Below, in pieces: positions 17,969 through 28,522 of a DNA stretch of 29,918 nt. The translations under genes were made by a program, and so were the position numbers. The notes under the pieces are model-generated. The model searched no databases and was not told the origin of the DNA. It worked only from the letters and a program-made list of their open reading frames with translations. The stretch is from NCBI RefSeq assembly GCF_022376445.1, contig NW_025955409.1, positions 1-29,918 on the forward strand. The letters run 5' to 3'. The stretch is from Fomitopsis serialis (lineage: Eukaryota; Basidiomycota; Agaricomycetes; Polyporales; Fomitopsidaceae). Positions within the stretch are counted from its first letter, which is position 1. Each line of letters begins with the position of its first letter.

Positions 17969-20677
17969 CTATACAAGTGCCCACGATGGGACACTGCCAG
18001 TGCCAGATGCGAGAATGGCCAAAAGCAACGGCGATGATATACCAGTCAGATAAATAGGTATCCATACAACACTAGTGTGATATGAGCAATAGTTACAGAA
18101 CGTGACTGGAAGTACTACACAAAGCATTGACTGAAAGTAGCGACGATGAGGGATCAAGAAAAAGGGCACTGAGGGACTGCATATCATGTATGTACTTAGC
18201 CCACCAGAGCGCATAGCGTTCGGGATCTCAGACCTGAATATTCTGAGCAGGCGCTGCTCCGTGACGATGCGTGTGCGGCAGAGAGGGCACTCGCGCGAGC
18301 CTTTCATGATCAGCTCCGAGCAGGCGCGGCATAAGCATAGATGGCTAAGTTCGTGCGTGATCAGGGGACATCACTATGCAGAGCAGCTGGCACATGAGAT
18401 AGTACTCACCCGCAGTCGACGATAGCGATGTAGCTTCCTCGTCTTGACAAATCACGCAGAGGCCCGTGCTCGAGTTGCGCTGCCTTGGCCTGTGCTTTCG
18501 GCGAGAGTCCTCGTGCGGAGCGAAGCCGAGGGCTTGGGCGGTGTTGGCGGAGCAGACTTGGTGGTGGTGGAGGCCGCTCGTCCATGCGCCCCTGCTGCAC
18601 ATGCGCTTCCGGTTGTTCCTCCAAAACGTCCACATCCATCGCGCTCTCCTATCGCGTCGTACGTCCTCCGCAGCCGCATCTGCCTGCCCTTCCTCCCTAC
18701 GCCTTCTTTGTTCTTCCGCCCTTCTGCTTCGTCCTCCCTCTCTCTCCTCGCCTCCTCCTCCGCCGCTCTCTCTGCCACCTCGATCGCCGCATGCCTCTCC
18801 CTCTCCCTCCGCTCGTCCTCACCAGGTGCGCACCTTCGCGACCAGCTCCGCCTTCTCCACCACCAGCCTCGCGTTACGTGATTCTGGAGAGCACCGCCTT
18901 CAGCGTGCCAATACTGAGACGCGCGATAGCCTCCTCCGGCATTTCGAGCAGCTCGTCGAGCGTCGGAACGGGCGGCCGGGAGTGGGTACGGGGCGAAGAG
19001 GGCGAAGACCGGAGGCTGCGCGCGTGCGTCCTCGGGGTTGCGTACCTCCGCCTGTATTGTTGCTGGCCCGGGACATTGAGGTGCGAGCGGCCGGAGGTTG
19101 TCTGCGGCGCGGAGCGGGGAGGGCGGGACGTCGGCCCACGGGTGGGGGTGGTGGGTGATGGCCATACCGTATGTACCCTGCGGCTGTCGTCCTGGGTCAA
19201 GGTCTGGACGCGGGAACGTGCGGACCAGAGGTCGTGCGCTGCGCGGCTGGTGGGTCGAAGGCTGCTGCTGGCGTTGTTGCCGCTGCTGCTGAGCACGTGG
19301 CGGCGGGTTTGACTGAGACGAGCGATCAGAGCCCATCGCGTCCATTGCGCGCGTGAAGATCCCGCGAGAGCGGCTACTGCGATGCTTTGGCACGGAGTTT
19401 TTGCGGTAGTAATCCTGTCGCGAGTGTGTTCAGAACGATTGGGTGCGAGATGGACGGCGACTCACCTCATGTGCTCGGGGCAAGCAGCCATTCCGCTCCT
19501 AGGACTCACACTCAGTATCTGTGTCCAGGACAAGTGTAGGCGACACCTACCCTGACCACGATGAGCGCGTTGACTAGGTCATCTTTCTCTAACACACCGA
19601 CCACCCTGATATTATATGCACTGGCGTATTGCTTCAGCCGACCGAGCGGCAAGGCCCGCAGGTAGTTCTTGCCACCTGCTGTAACTGGTCGTTGCCAAAG
19701 TCAGCGTCTAGCTTTCTGGGCCCCGCAAAAATCAGAGCGGACGTCGAACATTGCCTGTGACACTAGGATAGCGAGGGCTCCTGAACCGCAGCGATGTGAT
19801 GCGTGACGTAAATGTACAACACCGCATCGGGTCATGAGAGCCAGAAGACGAGCATAGGATGTTTAGAACGCGGATTTTGGATAGAACGCGCTGTAACCTC
19901 TGCGGGAAAGCATCCACAATCGAGTAGCACTATTGAACTACATTCAAGATCCCCGCATAGCTTTCTCAGTGATATCAGATGCTTTTCCGCAGGATTTTCG
20001 GGCACTGATAAAGCTGGAGTGGGCGTCAGACACCGTCTCAGGCGCGATGAATACGAGGGCTGCTCAACCGCCGCGACAATCTGTATTATGCGACGCAAAT
20101 GCGTCGGAGGCGCCCGTAGGGATGGGACAGGTGAGAGTGAACTAGTGAACGAGAATTCGAACACTGATGTCCATGCCTCTCAGCCTGGAAGGGAGGGTCT
20201 GAGCCCCTTTCCAGTCCAGGTATAGAACTGAATTGCCGAAGGGCGAGGGGACGGCATACTGGGGAGATTTAGAGCGCGAATTTAGGATAGAATGCGCTGT
20301 AAACCTCTGCGGGAAGGCTCCACTCTTCAGATGAAGGAGAAGCGCACCGTGACTCACTTGTGAGGTTATCAACGCAGAATGCACACACGGGGACAGGATC
20401 GTATCCTGTTTCCGAGCCACTCCGCGGCATCAGCGCCTGGAAGTCGGTACACGAGTGGCAATAGAGATAGCCTGCGAGGGATCAGCGGAGAAATACGTGA
20501 GCATCGCAACCTGGTGGGCCCGACATTGTGCTTGTACGCACCGCAATGGTTGCATTTCCTCGACCGCGTGAAGAATAGATTGAACTCCTTGTCGCACTTC
20601 CGGCACGACGACTCGTTGTCCGGGTATTCATGCGGGTGCGGGGGGCCGCTCAGCAGCGGCATCCCTCCCATAGACAT
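17969..20677 (-). CDS. FYVE-like, SAP-like and RING E3 ubiquitin ligase (RNF34/RFFL-type layout)
   Basis: Exons in gene order: 20542-20677, 20358-20471, 19551-19684, 19466-19498, about 18410-19414 and 18344 downwards. Residues 25-78 form a zinc finger with four Cys pairs (CRKC, CNHC, CHSC, CAFC). It lacks the RHHCR lipid-binding patch of true FYVE domains, as in animal RNF34/RFFL. Exon 3 encodes a SAP-like helix pair (LPLGRLKQYASAYNI, VLEKDDLVNAL). A second one follows (LDELLEMPEEAIARLSIGTL), then an acidic/basic helix (AAIEVAERAAEEEARRERED). The C-terminus is a C3HC4-type RING: LCVICQDEEA, IVDCG, then CRACSELIMKGSRECPLCR. The likely role is E2-dependent ubiquitin transfer, perhaps at endosomal membranes by analogy. 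Intron 19685-20357 is 673 bp, ten times the local norm. Exon 5 has at least five single-base losses in short runs. The last coding part after LLRIFRS is uncertain: the ORF runs to 17969, but family members usually stop soon after the RING. Confidence 0.75.
19862..19917. repeat. Intronic direct repeat, copy 1
   Basis: About 56 bp, containing GGATAGAACGCGCTGTAA and CCTCTGCGGGAAA. It is roughly 85 percent identical to copy 2, which lies 406 bp further right. Confidence 0.65.
20268..20323. repeat. Intronic direct repeat, copy 2
   Basis: Same orientation as copy 1, containing GGATAGAATGCGCTGTAA and CCTCTGCGGGAA. It lies 34 bp from the intron donor. The two copies could be relics of direct terminal repeats or of a local duplication. 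Confidence 0.65.
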
Positions 20678-21268
20678 CGCCAATGTCGCCAGCAAGATGT
20701 TCACGGCGGGCAGACGAGGAGAACGAGATGAGTTGGACGAGATGAGAGTTGGGTGAGATGAGAGTTGGTAGCAAGGCGCAAGAGCCTGAGAGCCTTGATA
20801 GGATGAAACTATTCGTGAGGTTTGATGAAGCAAACTCTGTTCTCGTTGCGGGCAATGCGTGTCAGCAACCGTGTCTCTGTCAGATATTTGACACAATCGA
20901 CAAGCGCAGACCGGCGCGCTCGTGGTCAGCCTTCGAGCACATTCCGGCACTGGCGGGCGACGCGCCCACGTGACACGTGTTCGCCGCCAAGCGCGCGGAA
21001 CAGCGCCCCCGCAATCAAATGTCATACACGACCGCCCTCCCTCACTCAACAAGGTCGTTTTAGGGACTGCCTACGGAGAGTGCCGCCAATGACCCATCGC
21101 GCGTTCCAGCAAGCAGTCCGATTGGCCTCAAGATTACAGTATTCCTTCAAACTGACGAAATTACATAGAATACGCAACGAATTATAACGCCGTAGCGGGA
21201 CAAGGCGGGCTCCGCGTCTTTTGAAGTTTGGGAGGCAACCGCAATGCAATTGGTAATCAAGCCATTCA
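20678..21268. other. Spacer upstream of the FYVE-RING gene
   Basis: These 590 bp should contain the FYVE-RING promoter and the 3' UTR of the dehydrogenase gene. A short direct repeat of GATGAGAGTTGG lies at 20740-20768. A CACGTGaCACGTG-like block lies near 20968-20980, a possible bHLH or stress-factor site. No gene was found. Confidence 0.4.
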
Positions 21269-22755
21269 CTAAAGCTTCACTTGCTCCTTTAGCCATGCCC
21301 AAAGCCGCTGGCCGAGTTCATCATCATATGCCTCCTTTCTGCACTTCCCAACCCTTGCCCAAGGGATCAAAAACTGACCACCAGGGTAAGTCAGCAAATT
21401 GCGAACCGAATTACTGGCACCAGAGGCTTACCTCGCCATTGTGGTTAAGGGCTTCAGGCATGGTCCCTGCCCACAGTTGCGTAAGTGCCCCCATCGGCGC
21501 AGGATGGAGGATAACTGCTCTCTACAATGTGCAGGGAGAAGTCAGCAACTGGTCCGTACCATGATGCTGCGTCTTATCCGCGAGTGACGCTGCAATTCAG
21601 TATCGATGCCACCTGGGAATACATGAGCAAATGTAGAATCCGACTGGCAAGCCACTAACCTGGGTCCAGGGATAAAGAGATGATCCCCTTGTCGGCGTAC
21701 CGCTTCGCAATCTGACGCGCCACTATGGCGTTTGCCTAAATACAGTCTTCATGTCCATATCCCGCTCGATCTCACTTTCGTTTGTACGCACCAGTTTGCT
21801 CTGATTGTAGAGTACCGCTGAAGACGTCTTCTTTCGCTTGGGGGACTCTTGGAAGGTGTCCCAGTCGAGCGTGTTCAAGTATGCTCCGCTTGAGGACGTC
21901 GTAACGACGCGCGCATGATGGTCAGGGGAGCTATTGACGCCCGCAAAGAGAGCCGGCAAGAGAAGCTCGGCGAACAGGAAGTGTCCTTTGGGACAGTGCG
22001 TATATAGTTCAGCTACCCGGAGATGTGCATGCGAGAAACGGTAGCTGACCAACGACGTTTGTACCGAACTGCATGTCAAAGCCGTTTTCCGTGACCCACT
22101 CAATGGGGCACCACATCACGCCCCTGGAGAGAACGTCTCAGGGTAGCCCGTATACAACGAATACTGGACTAAAGACTCACGCATTGTTGAATAGCACATG
22201 CAGTTCTTGTTCCTTGCTAAGGTCATGCCAAACTCAGGTCAGAGGGGCTACAGAACCAACGTGGCTAGCACGTACCTAAGGAACTCTTCTGCAGCCTTCT
22301 TGACAGACGAGAGCACACTGAGATCGAGCTCCAGGAAGATAGCCTCTTTGCTCGTCTCCTCCTTGAGCTGCTGGATAGCCGCAGTCGCCTTATCCTTGTT
22401 GCGCGAGGCCATGTACACCTTAGCGTTGTGCTGCAACAACACCTAGCATAGCAGACGACCAGTAAGTCTCTTCGACATTTATCGAGCGTTGACGCCACCG
22501 GTGTACATGTCATGTAGCACGGAACACCACACACCTTGATCGTCTCCAGGCCGATCCCAATATTACCTCCTACCGTCGAGGAACAGCATATGCTTTTGTC
22601 AGCAAACGGCTGTTAATGATCGGAGCCTGCGCACCCGTAACAATTATAACCTGGCCTGTCAAGTCAGGGATATCGTCCGGACTAAAGTGAGACTTCCCGG
22701 GGAACAGCTGGCGGACCACCTGTGTGAGGTAACCCAGCTCCTCAAAGAAACCCAT
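21269..22755 (-). CDS. Short-chain dehydrogenase/reductase (retinol dehydrogenase-like)
   Basis: Ten exons: 22635-22755, 22535-22569, 22276-22442, 22181-22216, 22050-22123, 21792-21985, 21660-21735, 21560-21612, 21432-21521 and 21269-21373. They join cleanly to 316 residues, the usual size. Classical SDR landmarks are all present: the cofactor motif TGGNIGIG (residues 40-47), NNAG (118-121), a Ser-rich catalytic strand RVVTTSSSG, the catalytic YNQSK (Tyr204, Lys208) and SLDPG after it. A basic residue after the second beta strand (MASRNKDKA) suggests NADP(H). The likely reaction is NAD(P)-dependent oxidoreduction of an alcohol or ketone; the substrate cannot be read from sequence. A short hydrophobic N-terminus ([14 protein letters not shown]) might associate with membrane. 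Intron 21522-21559 is only 38 bp, the shortest here. The frame is intact. Upstream it faces a 484-bp spacer. Confidence 0.93.
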
Positions 22756-23239
22756 AGCGAAGACGGCGTGACGGCTACTGAGTTACGGACGATGAGAGTT
22801 GTTGAGCGAGGCTGTAGCGGGTCGCAGCGCGGTTTGACCTTTATACCATACGTCACCATAGTGCCCGACCGATGGCTTCGCAGACTCGGTAATCTATGAC
22901 TGGTCTATGATCTGTCTCTGAAACACCTACCCACACATCAGATCCGCGCCGCCGCCTACGCACCTTACTGGTGGATAGACACAGTGATGCCGTGTATGGC
23001 CGGATCGAGATCCCTCCACCCCGGGATGGAGGTCCGCCGAAAGCACGCCTATGTGAGTAATAGTCACGAACCAAGACAATAACGGGGAGGCTTACTGCAC
23101 CATACCTGCAATGGACGAGGCTGCACACACAACTTACTTCGTGTTGGGCCTCGGCATACACTCGCAGCTCGGCGACCGCGATGTGCAACAAAGTCCTGTG
23201 GCAACAAGTATATACATAGACATAGAGAACGTACATAAC
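22756..23239. other. Spacer between the dehydrogenase gene and SEC20
   Basis: These 484 bp contain no convincing gene. They should hold the dehydrogenase promoter (next to 22756) and the 3' UTR of SEC20. The small ORFs on both strands overlap and lack motifs. Confidence 0.5.
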
Positions 23240-24495
23240 CTACAGCTCGTCGTGCAATCCAGTCTCCAGAGCACCATCCACCGGAGCCGGCGATGCGAGA
23301 AGAGTATCGCTCAGAGTCTCCAGGCCCGTAGGCGCTTCGCCCTCCGGATGCGATGGATGTGGTTCGCTCGCGGCAGATGTGATTGTGGACGCAAAGGATG
23401 AGCTTGACATCCCTGCTGACGCCGATATCGATGCCGCCGCTGCCGACACACTCGCTACTACGCTTGCGATCGACCCCGTCACAGCGCTCGCTGCCTTCGC
23501 TTCTTCCATGTCCAATAGCCGTTCATCGCCGCCGAAATCTGGGATGAAGCGCGTCCACCAGAACGCGATACGGAGTCCACGGTCGACGAGACGCTGTTTG
23601 AGGATGAATACGACGACGAGAACGAAAAAGGCAAGCCCTGCGAAGACGAGCATGCGGTCCAGCCAGTCGGATTTCTCGAGTGCAGTGATTAGGTGCTTCG
23701 AGGTGACGAGCAGGCCATCGAGCACGTCGTGAGTGGAGGAGGTAGAGCGCAAAGATGAACTAGACGCATCTATGGAATAGGGCTGTAGGAGCGATAGATA
23801 GTGGCTAAAGGGGAGAACTTACCGAGCAGCTGTGTTGAGAGGACTGACTTCTCTAGTTCGCCCTGCATTAGTGATATCGTCCGATGTAAGGCTTCCGTCA
23901 CATCGTTATTCGCCTTCATCAACGCATCCTCGCTAGAAGCACACTAAGGGTGGCAGTGACTGAAATGAAGGGCAAAACGTACGCGACTTTCTCATTCAAG
24001 TCTTGCTTCTCCCTCACTGCCGACGATCGCAAGAGCTCATCCCGGTTCGACACCTGATTCGTGTCAATTGCCCGCTTGGAAGCCAGCAGCGCAGCTCGCG
24101 TGTCCTTCTTCAAGCTTGTCATTGTCAGCAGCTTGAGATGCGTGTAGACGAGTACACACTCACCTCGCTAGATCCGCCCGGAACTCGTCCACCACTTGCC
24201 TCAACTCTCTCCGGTCCCGCTCTATCCGCTGGTCATCCACTGAGAGTTCTAGGTTCTACTCAGAGGCTCTCACAAGTGTGTCAGGATGATCCAGACAAAG
24301 GCCTACCTCCACTTGTCGAGCGAATATGTCAAGGTCTTCGCGTAACTCCGCTGCATACTGCTGTTGAACAGCTAGCGGTCCTGTACACGTCCGCAAACGT
24401 TGGATCTGGAAGTCCGAAAGGTCCTTACGCCGTCTGCGTAGCGTTTCAATGACAGACACTATTTCTCCGTCGAGTGTACTGGGCAGCGGGGGCAT
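23240..24495 (-). CDS. SEC20: Sec20 SNARE (Golgi-to-ER retrograde transport)
   Basis: Exons 24307-24495, 24164-24255, 23983-24114, 23823-23932 and 23240-23769 join in frame to 350 residues. Sec20 is the Use1/Sec20/Ufe1-complex SNARE on the ER that receives COPI vesicles from the Golgi. The N-terminal half is helical and charged (RRRRKDLSDFQIQRLRT; VDDQRIERDRRELRQVVDEF). The SNARE region precedes a membrane anchor: LITALEKSDWLDR, then MLVFAGLAFFVLVVVFILK (about residues 214-232), then the conserved RGLRIAFWWTRFIPDF. A lumenal tail of about 100 residues rich in Ala and Ser ends in HDEL, the ER-retrieval signal also found at the end of yeast Sec20. This combination makes the identification strong. 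Introns are 49-53 bp. The gene is divergent from the F-box/zinc gene, sharing a 480-bp region. Confidence 0.93.
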
Positions 24496-24975
24496 GGTCG
24501 CTTGCTGTCAGTGTACGGGGAAAGTTGATCGTTGTCAACTCTTTGAAAGCTTGAGGCGTGTCTCGGGCGTGTCTTGGGCACGTACTTACTGATTTATTTT
24601 CATGTTATGCACTGCTTATCTTACATGCGTGCTGTAAGCACGTAAGTCACAAATTGCAATTAGTTTAAATTACATTGTGCTTCATGATCAGTTGGCGATG
24701 TAGTCTATCATTAACGGTGAATAATGGTCTGCCACTGCCACCAACTCCCGATCTCTCCTCTCTTCTAACTTACCGTCATCCGTTTCTGGTACTCTATTCG
24801 TACTCACTCGTCTCGAGCACAACATCGCCAGCCGATCAGTTCATTGACTTCTGATTGGGCTGAGAGCTACTCGTCCGCTTTGCCGAGCTCGGAGAAGCGA
24901 TTCAGGGGCTGTTGCAGGGATTTCATACCGACGCTAAATCGACGAAGTCATCCACGGCCGAACGATATACACAAC
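24496..24975. other. Shared divergent promoter region of SEC20 and the F-box/zinc gene
   Basis: These 480 bp separate two divergent start codons. The middle (about 24590-24700) is AT-rich compared with its surroundings and includes a CTTAC-N9-GTAAG palindrome near 24623. Pyrimidine-rich tracts near 24755-24830 are typical of fungal transcription starts for the plus-strand gene. No ORF was found. Confidence 0.5.
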
Positions 24976-27594
24976 ATGGAGGGCCAAGCAGTTGAGAAGT
25001 CTACCGCCAGCGACCCGGAGGGCTCGTCGCCTGCTCTACTGGCTGCTGAAGCTGAGGCCCCTCAGGCAGCACCGCCCACAAAGAAAGCTCGCCACCATGC
25101 TTTCGCTAAGAGAGCGACGATCGAGCGACCCCCATGTCGCCTCGCGGGGATGCCGCTCGAAATTCTGGCGGAAATATTGTCGTATGCTTCGACCCCTGCT
25201 ACTGTCCTTGCTCTGGCACGGTGCTCAAAGTACTTTTGCCACACCCTCGTCAACAATCCTTCGACCACGTTCATCTGGCGCAACGCTCGGGCGAGATGTC
25301 GGTTGGACAGATATGTTATCCGCGAACTACCTGAACCGTTGCACAATTTCACGGAGTCCTCGTACGCTGCATTTGTGTTCGACGGCGGAAAGTGCGAGGT
25401 CTGCGGGAAGCACACCCGTCGGATGTACGAGTCGTTCTGTTTGCGCGCGAGAGTATGTGACAAGGTAAGTCGCAGGTATGTTATTTGACGGACATAGTGC
25501 TCACGATATGATAGCCAACATGCAAGTCAAATTGGAGGTGGGCATAACGCAGGTCGCCAGTCATATTGATTTCTCATGTTGCTTGCTACGCAGCCAGGAC
25601 AACCTTATTGAGGTCGGGAGAGCGGACCACCCGCGCTACAAGGACCTCGTGTCCTGGATTCCTCGAATGGAGACACAAGGTCTTGCAGAAGCGCGTATCC
25701 GTGTGCGTAGGCGCGACTGGGATGCGGCAGTGGACGAGCTCAACAGGGCGCTTCTTGAGCCTGATACGATGGAACAATTTTTGGCCAAGAAGCGGGCACT
25801 CTCAGACAGACTCGCGACCACGTCAAAGGTATGTACTCGGAGCACAGTAGATGTGCGGTACTGACAAGCAAGGGCATTAGTGGGCGGGAGAGCTGACTGG
25901 TTTCAAGCATGCGTGGGAACTCCAAGCAAGGACTGTGAAGGAAGCCAACGAAGCGAGGTATGAATGATTGTCAACTGTCGTATGCAGGCATTGATGTATG
26001 AACCAGGGCAAATATCTGCGCCATCGACGAGGGATGGACGGCGTTCGAGCTGATTGGAACGCCCACATACGGTCTACTGCATCGCTCGAAGACCGCATCA
26101 CTTGAAATGATCATCGCAGCAGGCAAGCCGGCGCTCTATGTTATACCCTCTTCATCCTGACGAACGCATCTCAAGACTTCAATTTGATCCGCGATCAGGT
26201 TGACAAGGAGGTGGCTGAACGCAGAGAACGCGCGATACGACGCAAGGCAGAAGGTGCCTACGAGAAACGGCGAGGAGATGTAGCGGAGCATTACAGCCGA
26301 CTCAAGTCTGCGCCAGAAGCCAAGGAGACGCTTCCGACGCTGCCGGAGTTCAGAAGGCTTTCGGTCATGAAAGTCCTGCAGGGCAAGCCGACGGATCCTG
26401 ATGAGGGAGTGGCCAAGGATCTCAAGAACAGCAAGCTGCTGAACGAGCTGCTTTCGGATAGTCTGCGGCAATGGCGCGAGGATGCACGGAGCGCTCTCGC
26501 GGGCGTCCTAGGATTCGCTGGTTGGAAGTCCGCGAGCAAGAACAAGCTACATCCAGTCGATAGGCTGACGGCGAGGTTTATGTGCAAGAAATGTGTGTCC
26601 AGGGGCAAGGGCGGCGAAGATCTCGACTTTGCGGCCGCATGCGAACATCGATGTGCCGGTCTCAACAAGAGGCAGAGGGCTAGGGAGACCTGGAATGCCA
26701 ATCTCTTCGAACCAGATACAAAGGTGCGTGGTGCATGTACATATGCATGCGAGTCTGTAACTGATTTATATCAGGCCATCGATGCCGCAAATAAGGTGCT
26801 GGCACTCCTGCAGACTGCAGGCGAAGATCCAGAGTCAAAGACCAGAGCAGAAATGATCGGGCCGAAGTTTTTGTGCACGGCATGCCCCGTTCCGATAGCC
26901 ATGACTCTGGATAGCGCTGTGAGTTTCCCTTCCAGAGTTTCCCAAAGGCAGTAGACATTACTCATACTTTCGAACAGATTCGCCACAGCAAGCGACACGA
27001 AAGCTTCACGTTGACTTTCACCGGCGAAGGCGACTCAAGACTGGACGTATATAAATCGTTTCCAATTCCGACGGGCCTAACAGCACGGCTAATGGGCCAA
27101 GGCGATGACGCTCGAGAGGAGCGTAGTCAGAAGGTGTATGGCTGTCGGCATTGTCAACAGACTGCCAGGCAAGCCATCTCGCCAACGGAAGAACGTGAAC
27201 CAACTGCTGCCACAAGCGTAGCCCCCGATGCCGTCCCAGTGGATGGAGTCGAGCGTTCGTCCGAGGCATCGGCTCGGAAACCTGAGTCCCAAATTTTGAG
27301 GGCGGAGGGTGTTGATGGCAGTGCAGGCTCCTCTACAGCGGTTGCTGGTAATCAGCCACAAACCGCTCCTCCTGCAGGCGTTCCTGCGACAGACTCGAAC
27401 AAGATCGAGAGGCTGGCAAGGAAACTGGCAAAGGAGAAGCTATACAGTTTCGACGGATTGAGGTCGCATTTGAAACAAAAGTGAGTGTCCATTCCAAGGT
27501 CGTTTTCAAGTGTTGCTGAATGTTTCCTTGGCAAAGACATGGTGTCGTAAACGTTCGAGATGAAGACGTCTACGCCGCGCCGAGCTCGGCGTAA
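24976..27594 (+). CDS. F-box protein with several Cys-rich segments
   Basis: Exons 24976-25464, 25515-25537, 25594-25828, 25881-25957, 26007-26122, 26176-26723, 26775-26918, 26978-27480 and 27537-27594 give 730 residues. The start is the first in-frame ATG. Order of parts: an acidic/Ala-rich start, a basic patch PTKKARHH, an F-box (residues about 56-102: MPLEILAEILSYASTPATVL), a Cys cluster (CEVCG...CLRARVCDKPTC), helical charged regions (VRRRDWDAAVDELNRALLEP; DKEVAERRERAIRRKAEG), a second Cys cluster (RFMCKKC...CEHRC), a third (FLCTACP, YGCRHC) and a C2H2-like end SHLKQKHG. It is probably a Skp1-binding adaptor of an SCF ligase; the Cys groups may bind zinc, but spacing is irregular. It is unlike the tandem F-box pair. 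Intron 26123-26175 uses GC-AG. Confidence 0.83.
26123..26175 (+). other. GC-AG intron
   Basis: The donor is GCAG|GCAAGC, the branch-like CCTGACG lies 16 bp before the end, and the acceptor is CTCAAG. At 53 bp it has the local length. Removing it keeps the F-box frame; reading through it gives a stop at 26158-26160, losing the C-terminal 60 percent. Confidence 0.7.
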
Positions 27595-28522
27595 GCACTC
27601 TAGAACTGTCCGCAACTTCATCTTGTGTCTTGGTTCGCCTTCGTACGGCCTCAATCGCCAATTATATCGTCCTCCCTGATCCACTATGGCTCACGCTTCT
27701 CAGACTGTAGCTGTCTAGACTCAATACATCCTCATTTATTTGGACACGTCCAAATGCCGAGCCCTCAGCACCGTGCTCAGGTACGCCGCACGATGCTTCG
27801 CCATCCGATCAGCAGTCTGTTGCACGACGATAATGCGAATGGACGTCGACAACAGATGGGCACACGGTTGACACACGGGTGTGCTTTGGGTGAGCTGGGC
27901 CATGCGAACCAGGTTGTCACGCGGGTGGCGGGTTCATCAAGGAAGTCTTCCCGTGTGGCTGAGATGAACGCTAGTGCCGCCGGCAGACACTTCTACGCGT
28001 CCTGTTCGGTGTTCCGTCTTCGCTCTCGTGCGCACTTTATCAGGCTGTGCGAAGGCCGTTTATCTTGCTCTGTCGCTGCTGGGGGCGTCGCTCTTTCTGT
28101 CATCATCCACCTCATCCTTACTCCCTTGGCCGGGCTGCTGAAGTATGGTCCCGCACTTTTGATGCGGCTGAGGATCAAAACGACACCACTCGTCGTAGCA
28201 TGCTTGCTACAGCCGTTATCATGCGGTGTCGTAACGGGTCCGGTATGGATGCATTCCGTACTTTTCTCCCTTCCCTTCGCGCTCTAATATTCTAAAAAAA
28301 GTGTTTCGCCGGCGCCCTTGTGCATGTCTCTGACACGGAAGGGCAGTACTAGCTTCCTACTCAGCATCTCAGGGCAGCCAGCCGTGGGACGTGGGCCCTG
28401 GAGCCAGGCGACGAGATAGGGCCCGCCGCCGGCAGACGCGCATCGACAACGAAATATAAAGCCGATGATGTGGGCCGCCGTGGGCTTCGCGCTGCTCCTG
28501 CTCGCTGCCCACTACTCCCACT
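27595..28522. other. Spacer before the mannosidase gene
   Basis: These 928 bp include the 3' UTR of the F-box/zinc gene and the mannosidase promoter. A 178-codon ORF from ATG 27754 to 28287 has a hydrophobic stretch (VALSVIIHLILTPLAGLL) but no family likeness, and I do not call it. A TATA-like motif lies at 28455-28460. Confidence 0.45.
28455..28460 (+). promoter_or_regulatory. TATA box of the mannosidase gene
   Basis: TATAAA lies 63 bp upstream of the start codon, a usual spacing for a fungal core promoter with a short 5' UTR. Confidence 0.5.

Larger units (their letters stand above)
19685..20357 (-). other. Oversized intron (673 bp) in the FYVE-RING gene
   Basis: The donor is GTGAGT and the acceptor ACGACCAG follows a branch-like GCTGACT, so it is bounded like a normal intron. 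It contains two diverged direct repeats and no ORF with recognisable content. An inserted sequence is the likely cause of its size. Confidence 0.6.

Noticed and set aside
18466..19312. Two long plus-strand ORFs over the FYVE-RING exon
   Set aside because: They are Ser/Arg/Pro-rich shadows; the RING and SAP-like motifs are on the minus strand.
19466..19491. ATG at 19491 as start of a separate RING gene (MAACPEHM)
   Set aside because: The in-frame reading of the same exon (ERNGCLPRAHE) joins the upstream FYVE and SAP-like exons to DYYRKNSVP without any frame problem.
27754..28287. 178-codon plus-strand ORF with a hydrophobic segment
   Set aside because: It is not recognised, lies in the expected 3' UTR and promoter region, and the hydrophobic part alone is weak evidence.
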